This document shows, piece after piece, positions 17,916 through 27,782 of a DNA stretch of 64,000 nt. This stretch comes from Lacinutrix sp. WUR7 (GTDB lineage: Bacteria > Bacteroidota > Bacteroidia > Flavobacteriales > Flavobacteriaceae), in contig NZ_CP045067.1 of the NCBI RefSeq assembly GCF_016864015.1, forward strand, positions 3,730,001-3,794,000. The letters run 5' to 3'. The position numbers and the translations under genes are program-made. Positions within the stretch are counted from its first letter, which is position 1. Every line of letters begins with the position of its first letter. The notes beneath the pieces are model-generated. The model had not been told where the DNA came from. It was given only the letters and a program-made list of their open reading frames with translations, and did no database searches.

Positions 17916-20900
17916 TTAATTTTTAATAAACTTCTGCGTTTGTTTTGCATTACTAGAATGCACCTCTAAAAAGTAAATACCATTAGATAAGGTAGTGACA
18001 TCTAATTCATATTGTAATGCATTATTTGATAATTCTATGGCATTTAATTTCCTTCCGTTCACATCATAAATAGTCAAACTATTTAAAGCTACTTTACTTT
18101 TAATGGTAAGCAGACTTTCTGTTGGGTTTGGATACACAGAAAAAGTATTGGTATTAAACTCGCCAACCGATAAGTTTTCTACAATCTCTGTTGCAACTGT
18201 ATTTGTTGTAATTGCTGGATTAAAATCGAAGAAAATATCTGCTGTATTATAAAAAATATCACCAACCGCTACTCCTCTTTTAGGTTTTATTTTATAAGCA
18301 ATAAATCCATGTGAGTTTGGTTCATCATTGGTACTATCTGCTAGATTAATATTATCAAATATAAAATCAACCATCGTACCATTTGTAATTTCTACTTTTC
18401 CGGTATGGCTTAGACTTTCTATCTGCATGGTAGTATAATCTAACTTATCATCAAGTACATTTTCTACATGCACATTAATGGCACTTGCGGTTCCTGTATT
18501 TTGAAAACGAATGATATAATGTAAGTATTTATCTGCATCTTCTAGTAGAATCTCTTCCCCTTCTAAAACGCTAATATCATTTGGATCGTAAGAACCAATT
18601 ACGGTTTGGTTTAAGGTAAATACATTATCGTCTTCTGTTTCATCCCCTGCTACTGGGGTTATAGTAGCAATTGCAATTAACGCATCATCTATATTTGTTG
18701 TTGGTGGTGCAAATACATTAAATTCTAAATTAATGATTCTAGTTTCAAAAGGAATTAAGTCTGTGAAATTAAACGTTAATGTATTTGTCGTTTGTGTACT
18801 AATCGTTTCACTTGCATTTAAGAAACTTAGCTTTGTGTTTTCAAATTCAAAAGTAACATTACCACTTAATTGCGTTGTACCAACATTTTTATACACTATT
18901 TGATAGCTTGTATTAAAACCAGGTCTTGGTTCGTTAATTGATGGGTATACTGAAATGTTTAAATCATTAATTGCACCTATTGGTTCTATACAAAAATCAA
19001 TTGTATCGGTATTACCAACGCCTGTAAAATTAGAGATTTGAGAGGTTGGGTTAGAAACATAGTAATAAGGTAATTGAGATGTTATAGAAGTTGTATACTC
19101 GCCTTCATTAGGAAACAACTGATATAAGCCATTACTACTTGAAGTAAATGTAGCGAAACTATCTGAAGTACTTTCAGTAACAACCATTAAATCAGGCACT
19201 ACATTATCGGAAACATCGCAGCCATTAGCATCCATATCCATTCGAATGGTACCATTAATTTCATTAAACTGCGTTCCTAAATTTTTATACCAAGCAATCT
19301 TACTTGAAGAACCAAAAAGCACGTCCATATTACCATCTTGATCGATATCTGCTGCAAAAACCGATTCAGCTCCTGCATTTACAGCTATAATTTGCTGACT
19401 CCCGAAACTACCAAGCCCATTTATATTTTCATACCAAGCTATTTCTCCATCGTTACTAGAAGCGGATAACACATCCATATCGCCATCGCCATCTATATCT
19501 GACGCGTATACAGATTTAGCATTATAAGCCAAGTTCGTTATTGTCTGTCCAAGTCCAAAATTACCGAAACCATCTATATTTTCATACCAAACTATGGAAT
19601 TACTAGTTTGATTTGCGGACAACACATCCATATCTCCATCACCATCTAGGTCCGAAGCAAAAACGGATTGGACATAAGTTGCATAGGATGAAATAATATC
19701 TTCACCACCAAAATTATCATAGGAGTTTCCATCATTTTCATACCACGATATTTTATTTTGAGATTGTGTAGCTTGTAAGACGTCTAAATTTCCATCACCA
19801 TTTAAATCAGAGGCATATACTGAAGTTGATGTTATATTACTACCAAAAAGTAAAACTTTTTCGCTACCAAAATTACCTAAACCATCGATATTTTCATGCC
19901 AAGATATTCCATCACGATCTGCAGTTAATACATCTACATCCCCATCGTTATCTAAATCGGCACCATAAACAGATTTTCCTTGATTTGTACTCCTTATAGG
20001 GTGTTTTTCTCCAAAATTCCCCATACCATCCAAATTCTCAAACCAACCAAAATTACCACCATTATGAATTGACAATACATCCATATCGCCATCGCCATCA
20101 ATATCAGCTGCATGAACGGCCCAAGCTTGAGCGGTATTATAGCTTATAATTTTTTTACTAGAAAAACTTCCTTGGCCATCTTGATTTTCATACCACGATA
20201 TATTACCGTCTAAACTTGCAGACAAGACATCTAAATCTCCATCCCCATCCACATCAGTACTATATACAGTTTTAGCACCAGCTGCAGATGACGTTACAGA
20301 TTGTGGGTTACTAAAATTTCCTAAACCATTTAAATTCTTAAATATGGTTAATGCATTACTACCATAAGAAGCAGCTAGTACATCCATGTCACCATCGTTA
20401 TCTATATCTGAGGTAATTACAAACTCTGCAGTACCATTTGTTAATCCAATTTCATTGGAAGTACTAAAACTACCTAATCCATCTGTGTTTTCGTACCAAC
20501 TTATTTTATCATCATCGGAAGCAGATATAACATCCATATCACCATCATTATCTATATCTGAAGCATAAACACTTTTTGGATCATTTGCAATAGTAGATAT
20601 GATTTGCTGAGTCCCAAAAGTACCTTGACCATCTGTGTTATCATACCAAGCTAACTTATTATCACTTGACGAAGCAGATAAAACATCCATATCTCCATCA
20701 TTATCTATATCTGCTGCATAGACAGATTCCACTCCAATTACTGAAAAAGTTAACAAATGCGGATCAAAATCACCTAAACCATTCGTGTTTTCATACCAAG
20801 ATATTCTGCTAGAAGAAGAAGATAATACAGAAGCTGCTATTAAATCCATATCACCATCATTATCAAGATCTACCGGATAAACAGATTTTACATCGGATGC

Positions 20901-21461
20901 ATTTAATGTTATAACCTGCTGATTACCAAAAGTACCTTGACCATCTGTGTTTTCATACCAACCAATCTTACCATCTCCAGAAGAAGAGGCTAAAACATCC
21001 ATATCTCCATCGCCATCTATATCAAATGCATGAACCGTTTTCGCACCATACGCTACTATAGTTATAATTTGTTCATTCCCAAAATTGCCTAGCCCATCTG
21101 TATTTTCATACCAAGCTATCTTATTATCACTTGACGCGGATAAAACATCCATATCTCCATCACCATCGATATCTGCAGCATAAACATACTTCGCTCCATT
21201 AGCTGCTGAATTTATGATTTGTTGATTACCATAATTACCTAAACCATCGATATTTTCATACCAAGTTATTTTATTGTCATTAAAAGACGCTAACAAAACG
21301 TCAAGATCACCATCACCATCAATATCGGTTGTATAAACAGATTCAACTCCATCAATTAATAAGGATTGATCAATGATTACATTTTCCTGAAACCCTATTT
21401 GGGCAGTAGCACAAAAAGTTAAACAAAAAGTAAAAAGGAATAGGAGTACTTGTTTTTTCAT
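17916..21461 (-). CDS. T9SS-secreted FG-GAP/VCBS-repeat protein, paralog 1
   Basis: 1181 residues. Signal peptide MKKQVLLFLFTFCLTFCATAQ. About 14 tandem repeats of roughly 47 residues occupy residues 25-790, each with a calcium-binding-like DIDGDGDMDVLSAS followed by WYENTDGLGNFG (FG-GAP/VCBS beta-propeller type). Then come a SdrD-B-like linker (DMDANGCDVSDN), a conserved DUF11/DUF7619-like domain containing GSYDPNDISVLEGEE and YIIRFQNTGTASAINV, and a T9SS type A sorting tail (FSVYPNPTESLLTI, SNGIYFLEVHSS). It is likely a surface or secreted adhesin. A paralog with the same layout lies directly upstream (21731-25243). Transcribed with its own terminator. Confidence 0.9.
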   Translation of the reverse strand: MKKQVLLFLFTFCLTFCATAQIGFQENVIIDQSLLIDGVESVYTTDIDGDGDLDVLLASFNDNKITWYENIDGLGNYGNQQIINSAANGAKYVYAADIDGDGDMDVLSASSDNKIAWYENTDGLGNFGNEQIITIVAYGAKTVHAFDIDGDGDMDVLASSSGDGKIGWYENTDGQGTFGNQQVITLNASDVKSVYPVDLDNDGDMDLIAASVLSSSSSRISWYENTNGLGDFDPHLLTFSVIGVESVYAADIDNDGDMDVLSASSSDNKLAWYDNTDGQGTFGTQQIISTIANDPKSVYASDIDNDGDMDVISASDDDKISWYENTDGLGSFSTSNEIGLTNGTAEFVITSDIDNDGDMDVLAASYGSNALTIFKNLNGLGNFSNPQSVTSSAAGAKTVYSTDVDGDGDLDVLSASLDGNISWYENQDGQGSFSSKKIISYNTAQAWAVHAADIDGDGDMDVLSIHNGGNFGWFENLDGMGNFGEKHPIRSTNQGKSVYGADLDNDGDVDVLTADRDGISWHENIDGLGNFGSEKVLLFGSNITSTSVYASDLNGDGNLDVLQATQSQNKISWYENDGNSYDNFGGEDIISSYATYVQSVFASDLDGDGDMDVLSANQTSNSIVWYENIDGFGNFGLGQTITNLAYNAKSVYASDIDGDGDMDVLSASSNDGEIAWYENINGLGSFGSQQIIAVNAGAESVFAADIDQDGNMDVLFGSSSKIAWYKNLGTQFNEINGTIRMDMDANGCDVSDNVVPDLMVVTESTSDSFATFTSSSNGLYQLFPNEGEYTTSITSQLPYYYVSNPTSQISNFTGVGNTDTIDFCIEPIGAINDLNISVYPSINEPRPGFNTSYQIVYKNVGTTQLSGNVTFEFENTKLSFLNASETISTQTTNTLTFNFTDLIPFETRIINLEFNVFAPPTTNIDDALIAIATITPVAGDETEDDNVFTLNQTVIGSYDPNDISVLEGEEILLEDADKYLHYIIRFQNTGTASAINVHVENVLDDKLDYTTMQIESLSHTGKVEITNGTMVDFIFDNINLADSTNDEPNSHGFIAYKIKPKRGVAVGDIFYNTADIFFDFNPAITTNTVATEIVENLSVGEFNTNTFSVYPNPTESLLTIKSKVALNSLTIYDVNGRKLNAIELSNNALQYELDVTTLSNGIYFLEVHSSNAKQTQKFIKN

Positions 21462-21675
21462 AATTTAGGTCTAATAGATTTAGGATACTAACTTACAATA
21501 AATAAATAAATAACTTTACACATACACTTCAAAACTAGTCCATTTTAAATCTAGAATCACCTATAGCTTTTTAATGTCTTCAAAATTATTAATTGCCCGA
21601 GCAAATTAAAAACGAATTGCAAGAACAGAAGAATGTGCTCTACAATTAAATTGAAAAGTCACTTTAATATAAAAC

Positions 21676-21709
21676 AAAAAAAAGCTTCCCTTAAAAACGG
21701 AAGCTTTTT
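21676..21709. terminator. Terminator after the second repeat-rich T9SS gene
   Basis: AAAAAAGCTTCC-CTTAAAAAC-GGAAGCTTTTTA, 22 bp beyond the stop at 21731. The stem and loop are the same as in the hairpin at 15419-15454. Confidence 0.75.
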
Positions 21710-21730
21710 AAAATACTAATGTTCAAGAAT

Positions 21731-24700
21731 TTACTTTTTAATAAACTTCTGTGTTTCATGCGAGTTTTCAGAAACTAGTTCTATAAAATACATTCCGTTA
21801 GATAAATTAGCGACATCTAATTGGTATTGTAATGTATGATTGGATAGTTTTACATCTTTAATTTTTCTACCATTAATATCAAAAATAGTAATAGCACTCA
21901 AAGGTATTTTACTGGTAATGGTTAATTGATTTTCTGTTGGGTTTGGATACACAGAAAAAGTATTGTTATTAAACTCGCTAACCGATAAGTTTTCTATAAT
22001 TTCTGTTGTAACGGTATTGGTAATAATTGCTGGATTAAAATCGAAGAAAATACCCGCTGTATTATAAAAAACATCACCCACTACTACATCGCTTTTCGGT
22101 TTTATTTTATAGGCAATAAATCCATGCGAGTTTGGTTCATCATTGGTACTATCTGCTAAGTTGATATTATTAAAAACAAAGTTTACCTCACTCCCGTTTT
22201 TTATTTCTACACGACCAGCATGACTCAAACTTTCTAATTGCATGGTTGTCCAATCTAATTTATCATCTAAAATATTTTCTACATGCACATTAATAGCACT
22301 TGCAGTTCCTGTATTTTGAAAACGAATGATATAGTGCAAATATTTATCTACATCTTCCATTACAATTTCTTCACCTTCTAAAACTCGAATATCATTTGGA
22401 TCGTAAGAACCAATTACGGTTTGGTTTAATGTAAACACATTATCGTCTGGCATATTATCTCCAGAAACTGGATTTATAGTGGCCGTGGTAACTAATGTAT
22501 TATTTATATTAGTTGTAGGAGGACCAAACACATTAAATTGTAAATCTATGGTTCTTGTTTCTAATAGATTTAAATCTGCATAATTAAAAGTTAAACTATT
22601 TGCCGTTTGTGCAACGACTGTTTCGTTAGCACCTAAAAACTGCATTTTACTAGCATTAAACATATAGGTAATATCCCCACTTAATTGTGTAGTTCCTAAA
22701 TTCTTATACACTATTCTGTATGTAATATCAAAACCTGGTCTTGGATCGTTAAAAGGGGAATAGATAGCAATTTCTAAATCATTAATTGTTTGATTAGATG
22801 ATAAACAGAAATTGGATATATCTGTATTTCCCAGCCCAGAAAAACTAGAAGAATTTGAAACCGGATTAGAAGAAAAATAATTTGGCAAGCCTGAAATAGC
22901 AGTTACAAAATCACCTTCATTTACAGCTATTTGATAACTCCCATTTTCTTTGGTAAATGTTGCAAAATCATCTGTTCCATTACTACTTTGAATCATTACA
23001 TTTGGCAATTCCATATTACTAGTATTACAACCATCATCGTTTATATCGAAACGAACTGAACCGTATATTTCATTACCTAAAAGGTTTAGGTTTTTATACC
23101 ACGTAATATTATCAAAGTTTTTTCCTGCAGATACCACATCCATATCTCCATCGTTATCTATATCGCTAGAAAAAAGTGATACTGGTCGCCCAATACTTGT
23201 AGACACCAATTGTTCGCTATTAAAAGTTCCTTGACCGTCTATGTTCTCGTGCCAACGTACTTCTCCGGAATAATTAGAAACACTATAGGTAGATAAAATA
23301 TCGATATCCCCATCACCATCTACATCACCTGGAAAAATAGAACTTACTACAGCTGAAGTATTGGTATCTGAAGCTATTATTATTTGACTACCAAATGCAC
23401 CTAAACCATCTAAATTCTCATACCATGCTATTTTACGATCATCGGAACCGAATACCATATCTAAATCATTATCACCATCTATATCTATAACATAAATAGA
23501 ATGCAAATCCTCAACACCTGAAGCGATCCCCTGCGGAATTCCAAAAGCTCCATTTCCATCCGTATTTTCACTCCAAGAAATAAGATTATATTCTCCAAAA
23601 ACAATATCCATATCCGTATCACCATCTATATCTGCTATCTTTAATCCATTGCCAATTACATTTACATTATCAATTAGAACTTGAGGTGCACTATAAGAAC
23701 CTTGACTATCTAGATTTTCATATAATAATATTTGATTTGTTTTGTACGCAATAATATCTAAATCATTATCACCGTCTATATCATTTACATCTATAAATCT
23801 CACGACTGTATTATCATCAATTTCATGTTGTATACTAAAATTTTGGCTACCTGTATTTTCAATCCAAAAGAACCTAGAACCAGACGAACAAAGCAGGTCT
23901 TTATCTCCATCATTGTCTACATCTGTAGGAAACATAGAACCACAATAATCACTTGAAATAAACCTTATATTACCAAAAAGACCATTCCCATCTGTATTTT
24001 CAAACCAGGCTAAATTATTTAAAGACCTAGAAAGTATATCTTCATCACCGTCTCCATCTATATCAAAAGCTATCACCTCTTGTGGTGTATCTGCATTCGT
24101 TAATATAACTTTCTCTGAACCATAATCTGGTTGTCCATCTAAATACGCATGCCATGAAATTGTTTCGTATTGTTCCGAGTATTTAACGACGTCCAAATCT
24201 CCATCTCCATCTAAATCGGTTGCATATATGTTCGTGGTTCCTTCAGAATACGTATTTAAGAAATTTACAAAACTAGAAAAACCTCCTGTGCCATTATTTA
24301 TGTGATAGATGGAAGAATGGTTGTAACCTCCACTTACAATTATATCCATAAATCCGTCATTATTTATATCTGAAACGTCCATAAACACTCCTCCGGTTCC
24401 AAAATTTATTCCATCTGCAAAATCTCCAAGACCATTCTGGTTTTCATACCAAATTAAAGTACCAGAAACAGAGCCATCTACTGTAATTAGATCCAAATCT
24501 CCATCATTATCAAAATCCATAGAAGAAATAGAATCTGCATTATATTGTGTGGACCCAATGAGTTGAGAAGATCCAAAATCCCCTAAAGCATCGGTATTTT
24601 CATATAGGTATAAATTTTCATTATCACGACCAGCAATAATATCCATATCGTTGTCGTTATCCACATCTGTAATGTGTAATGTTAGTATTGTAAAACCATC

Positions 24701-25243
24701 GTTAATAATTTGTTCCGAACCAAAAATTCCTAATCCATTTGTATTTTCAAACCAAACCAACTTGCTATCCTGATAATTAGAAGCTACAATATCTAAATCC
24801 ATATCATTATCTAAATCGGCATAACTAATACTAAATGCATCAAATGGTATAGATTGCTGACTAATAAAAGTCCCTAATCCATCTGTATTTTCATACCAAG
24901 TAATGTATTCATCACTACTAGAAATAACATCTGTATCACCATCACCATCCACATCTAGAGCATAGGCTGTTCTAAAACCAGAAGACGTTAAACTTATCGT
25001 TTCCGGTGTTCCAAAATCTCCTTGTCCATCCAAGTTTTCTAGCCAAGCAACTTCATTACCATTACCTAAAATCACGACTAAATCCATATCTCCATCCCCA
25101 TCGATATCATTAGAATGAACAAAACCATTGGTATAGCCGGGATATACGTTTTCCGAATTAAGAATATTATCTTGAAACCCTATTTGGGCAAAAGTAAATT
25201 GGATAAAGAATAGAAATAGTAAACAAATGTATTTTATTTTCAT
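21731..25243 (-). CDS. T9SS-secreted FG-GAP/VCBS-repeat protein, paralog 2
   Basis: 1170 residues with the same architecture as its neighbour: signal peptide MKIKYICLLFLFFIQFTFAQ, mature start IGFQDNI (paralog 1: IGFQENV), about 14 DxDGDxD/WYENxDGxGxFG repeats, a linker with FDINDDGCNTSN, the GSYDPNDIRVLEGEE domain, and a T9SS tail (FSVYPNPTENQLTI, SNGMYFIELVSE). The C-terminal 350 residues are far more alike between the paralogs than the propeller repeats. This suggests the binding face diversifies while the domain handled by the secretion machinery is held constant or homogenised. Repeats 6-10 are more degenerate than in paralog 1. A cell-surface role is inferred; no enzymatic domain is seen. 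Confidence 0.9.
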   Translation of the reverse strand: MKIKYICLLFLFFIQFTFAQIGFQDNILNSENVYPGYTNGFVHSNDIDGDGDMDLVVILGNGNEVAWLENLDGQGDFGTPETISLTSSGFRTAYALDVDGDGDTDVISSSDEYITWYENTDGLGTFISQQSIPFDAFSISYADLDNDMDLDIVASNYQDSKLVWFENTNGLGIFGSEQIINDGFTILTLHITDVDNDNDMDIIAGRDNENLYLYENTDALGDFGSSQLIGSTQYNADSISSMDFDNDGDLDLITVDGSVSGTLIWYENQNGLGDFADGINFGTGGVFMDVSDINNDGFMDIIVSGGYNHSSIYHINNGTGGFSSFVNFLNTYSEGTTNIYATDLDGDGDLDVVKYSEQYETISWHAYLDGQPDYGSEKVILTNADTPQEVIAFDIDGDGDEDILSRSLNNLAWFENTDGNGLFGNIRFISSDYCGSMFPTDVDNDGDKDLLCSSGSRFFWIENTGSQNFSIQHEIDDNTVVRFIDVNDIDGDNDLDIIAYKTNQILLYENLDSQGSYSAPQVLIDNVNVIGNGLKIADIDGDTDMDIVFGEYNLISWSENTDGNGAFGIPQGIASGVEDLHSIYVIDIDGDNDLDMVFGSDDRKIAWYENLDGLGAFGSQIIIASDTNTSAVVSSIFPGDVDGDGDIDILSTYSVSNYSGEVRWHENIDGQGTFNSEQLVSTSIGRPVSLFSSDIDNDGDMDVVSAGKNFDNITWYKNLNLLGNEIYGSVRFDINDDGCNTSNMELPNVMIQSSNGTDDFATFTKENGSYQIAVNEGDFVTAISGLPNYFSSNPVSNSSSFSGLGNTDISNFCLSSNQTINDLEIAIYSPFNDPRPGFDITYRIVYKNLGTTQLSGDITYMFNASKMQFLGANETVVAQTANSLTFNYADLNLLETRTIDLQFNVFGPPTTNINNTLVTTATINPVSGDNMPDDNVFTLNQTVIGSYDPNDIRVLEGEEIVMEDVDKYLHYIIRFQNTGTASAINVHVENILDDKLDWTTMQLESLSHAGRVEIKNGSEVNFVFNNINLADSTNDEPNSHGFIAYKIKPKSDVVVGDVFYNTAGIFFDFNPAIITNTVTTEIIENLSVSEFNNNTFSVYPNPTENQLTITSKIPLSAITIFDINGRKIKDVKLSNHTLQYQLDVANLSNGMYFIELVSENSHETQKFIKK

Positions 25244-25302
25244 GCTTTTTTAATTTTAAGGATTGAAAATACACATAAAATTCTAAAACACTAACAGATA
25301 CC

Positions 25303-25333
25303 AAAAAAAAACCTTCCAAAATTGGAAGGTTTA
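25303..25333. terminator. Terminator after dsbD
   Basis: AAACCTTCCAA-AATTGGAAGGTTT stem with an A-run and trailing T-rich sequence, about 60 bp beyond the dsbD stop. Confidence 0.7.
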
Positions 25334-25394
25334 AAATCTAATATATAAAATTCTTATTTCTAATCACTAAGACTCCTGCTTCCACAGAAATTAG

Positions 25395-27782
25395 TTACTT
25401 CTTAAAATTCTCCACTCCTTTAACCAACCAATCATAATACACATCTGCATTTGGAGTATATGCTGTAGTATGATTTAAAAGTTCCATATTATGATCTAAT
25501 AATACATAAAATGGTTGTGAATTATTCTGAAAATTTAGCGTTTGTAAGGTTGCCCATTTGTCGCCAATAGTCTTTATATTCTTAATGCTTCCGTTGTGTT
25601 TTAAGAATTGAAATTGCTCGTCTTTTTCCAATTCTTTTCTGTCATCTACATATAAAGATATAATAACATATTCTTCGTTTAAAACAGTATAAATCTTGTC
25701 TTTACTCCAAACTTGTTCTTCCATTTTTCGGCAGTTTACACAAGCCCAACCTGTAAAATCTAACATGATTGGTTTGTTCTCTGCTTTTGCTGCAGCAACA
25801 CCTTCTTCTAAATCTTTGTAGCAATTTAAACCTAACGGACAATCGGATTCTTTTTCATATAAACTATATGGTAAAGGTGGCGGAAAACCACTTAACAACT
25901 TTAAGTTTGCATGTTCTGTATTGGTTAAACCCGGAATTAAATAGATTACAAATGCACCTACTAATACGGCGAAAGAGATTCTACCGAAGCTTAATTTTTT
26001 AAGCGGACTATCATGCGGAAACTTAATTTTCCCTAAAAGATACAGGAGTAAACCAATTCCTAAAACAATCCAGATACCAATAAAAACTTCACGTTTTAAA
26101 AGTCCCCAATGTTTTACTAAATCGGCATTAGATAAAAATTTAAAAGCCATTCCTAATTCTAAAAACCCAAGAACGACTTTGGTTGTGTTTAACCAACCAC
26201 CAGATTTTGGTAATGCGTTTAACCATTTTGGGAACATTGCAAATAAAGTAAATGGTAATGCTAATGCTAGTCCGAAACCTGTCATTCCCATCGTCAATTG
26301 CATCGCTCCACCATCACTAGTTAACGATCCAGCTAGTAGTGATCCTAAAATAGGTCCAGTACAAGAAAAGGAAACAATAGCAAGTGTTAATGCCATAAAG
26401 AAAATACCGATAATTCCACCAACGTTAGATGCCGAATCCATTTTATTTCCCCAAGATGCTGGTAATGTAATTTCATAAAATCCGAAGAAAGAAAACGCAA
26501 AAAAAGCAAGGATAATAAAGAAGATAATATTTAGCCAAACATTGGTTGAAATGGTATTTAATATCTCTGGATTCAAAGAATCTAAAAAGTGAAATGGCAA
26601 ACTTAAAAGCACATAGATTACTAGAATAAACAATCCGTAAAGCATGGCATTTGCTAATCCTTTTTGCGAATTGCTTGCACTTTTTGTAAAAAAGGAAACC
26701 GTTAATGGAATCATAGGAAAAACACATGGTGTTAACAAGGCTATTAATCCGCCAAGAAAACCAAGAACAAAGATTCCAAAATTCGATTTTTCTTTAACCT
26801 CTTCTTTTTCATATTTATCCCAACCGGTAACATTAAGTTGTAGTTTATCCGACAACTCTTTGCTTCTTGCATCGATAGCTGTTACTGCTTTTGCATTAGA
26901 GCTTCCATCTAAATTGGTTGTAAATGTATATGTAGTTGGTGCAAGACATTTTACGTCGTCACAAGCTTGATAAAACACTTCTGCTTCTATGGTTTTTAAA
27001 TCTGAATTTAAAACTTTAAACTTCTGCTTAAAAACCGCTTTGTTTTCAAAATAACGCACTTTCATTTGAAACGCTTGTTCAAAAACTTCTTTGGTTTTAG
27101 ATTCTTCTATATCGCCAATCAATTCATAATCTTGCGATGTATTATTAAAACTAAACTCGGTTGGTATTGGACCTAATTCAGAATCCTCCACAACCTTTTG
27201 CGAGTAAAAATGCCAGTCTTTATCTATGGTTGCTTCGTATGTAATTTCATATACATCTTTTTCTATTTCTGTAATATTTGTTGTCCAACTTACAGGATCT
27301 AAAATATTAGAAGTTGTAGTCTCAGAATTACCAGGAAGCTCAAAGTTTAATACTTCGCTTTCAAAAATACATTTCTCATCATCACAAGCTTGATAAAATA
27401 CTTCGGAAGAAATAGTGGTAATTTCAGGATTTAAAAGCTCTATTTTTTGGGTGAACGTTGCAGCTCCATCAAAATAGGTTAAATCCATTTGAAAAACTTT
27501 ATCAAATTTCGTGATACTTTCACTTTCTAAAACTGCCCCAATTCTTTTAAAGTCTTGCGTTTGTGCAATAGAATCAAATTCAAATTCTGTTGGCAAAGCA
27601 CCTCCTTCTGGTAAATGCTGGGAGTATAAATGCCAATATGCGTCTATTTCCGCTTGGTAAATAAGATTGTATTCTGTTTTTGAAATTTTTTCTACTTCTG
27701 TGGACCATTTTACAGGTGCTAGTTGCGCAAAAGATTGACTAAATGAAAAAAAAGTAAGTAGTACTAATAAAAAATGCTTCAT
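25395..27782 (-). CDS. dsbD: DsbD-family thiol:disulfide reductant transporter with a duplicated N-terminal domain
   Basis: 795 residues, longer than the roughly 565 of E. coli DsbD. After a signal peptide (MKHFLLVLLTFFSFSQSFAQ) there are two copies of the N-terminal periplasmic domain: APVKWSTEVEKIS with YQACDDEKC, and DPVSWTTNITEIE with YQACDDVKC. Next comes the multi-helix core (LLTPCVFPMIPLTVSFF and SCTGPILGSLLAG carry the membrane cysteines). A C-terminal thioredoxin-like domain has WACVNCRKME as redox site and DHNMELLNH near the end. It transfers electrons from cytosolic thioredoxin across the inner membrane to periplasmic thiol pathways. It overlaps tilS by one base (TAATG), so translation is coupled. 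Confidence 0.95.
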   Translation of the reverse strand: MKHFLLVLLTFFSFSQSFAQLAPVKWSTEVEKISKTEYNLIYQAEIDAYWHLYSQHLPEGGALPTEFEFDSIAQTQDFKRIGAVLESESITKFDKVFQMDLTYFDGAATFTQKIELLNPEITTISSEVFYQACDDEKCIFESEVLNFELPGNSETTTSNILDPVSWTTNITEIEKDVYEITYEATIDKDWHFYSQKVVEDSELGPIPTEFSFNNTSQDYELIGDIEESKTKEVFEQAFQMKVRYFENKAVFKQKFKVLNSDLKTIEAEVFYQACDDVKCLAPTTYTFTTNLDGSSNAKAVTAIDARSKELSDKLQLNVTGWDKYEKEEVKEKSNFGIFVLGFLGGLIALLTPCVFPMIPLTVSFFTKSASNSQKGLANAMLYGLFILVIYVLLSLPFHFLDSLNPEILNTISTNVWLNIIFFIILAFFAFSFFGFYEITLPASWGNKMDSASNVGGIIGIFFMALTLAIVSFSCTGPILGSLLAGSLTSDGGAMQLTMGMTGFGLALALPFTLFAMFPKWLNALPKSGGWLNTTKVVLGFLELGMAFKFLSNADLVKHWGLLKREVFIGIWIVLGIGLLLYLLGKIKFPHDSPLKKLSFGRISFAVLVGAFVIYLIPGLTNTEHANLKLLSGFPPPLPYSLYEKESDCPLGLNCYKDLEEGVAAAKAENKPIMLDFTGWACVNCRKMEEQVWSKDKIYTVLNEEYVIISLYVDDRKELEKDEQFQFLKHNGSIKNIKTIGDKWATLQTLNFQNNSQPFYVLLDHNMELLNHTTAYTPNADVYYDWLVKGVENFKK

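Noticed and set aside
17916-25243. Regularly spaced short repeats (CATCCATATCICCATC-like) resembling an array
   Set aside because: They encode the DIDGDGDMDV motifs of protein repeats; spacing and sequence vary and the frame is open, so this is not CRISPR.
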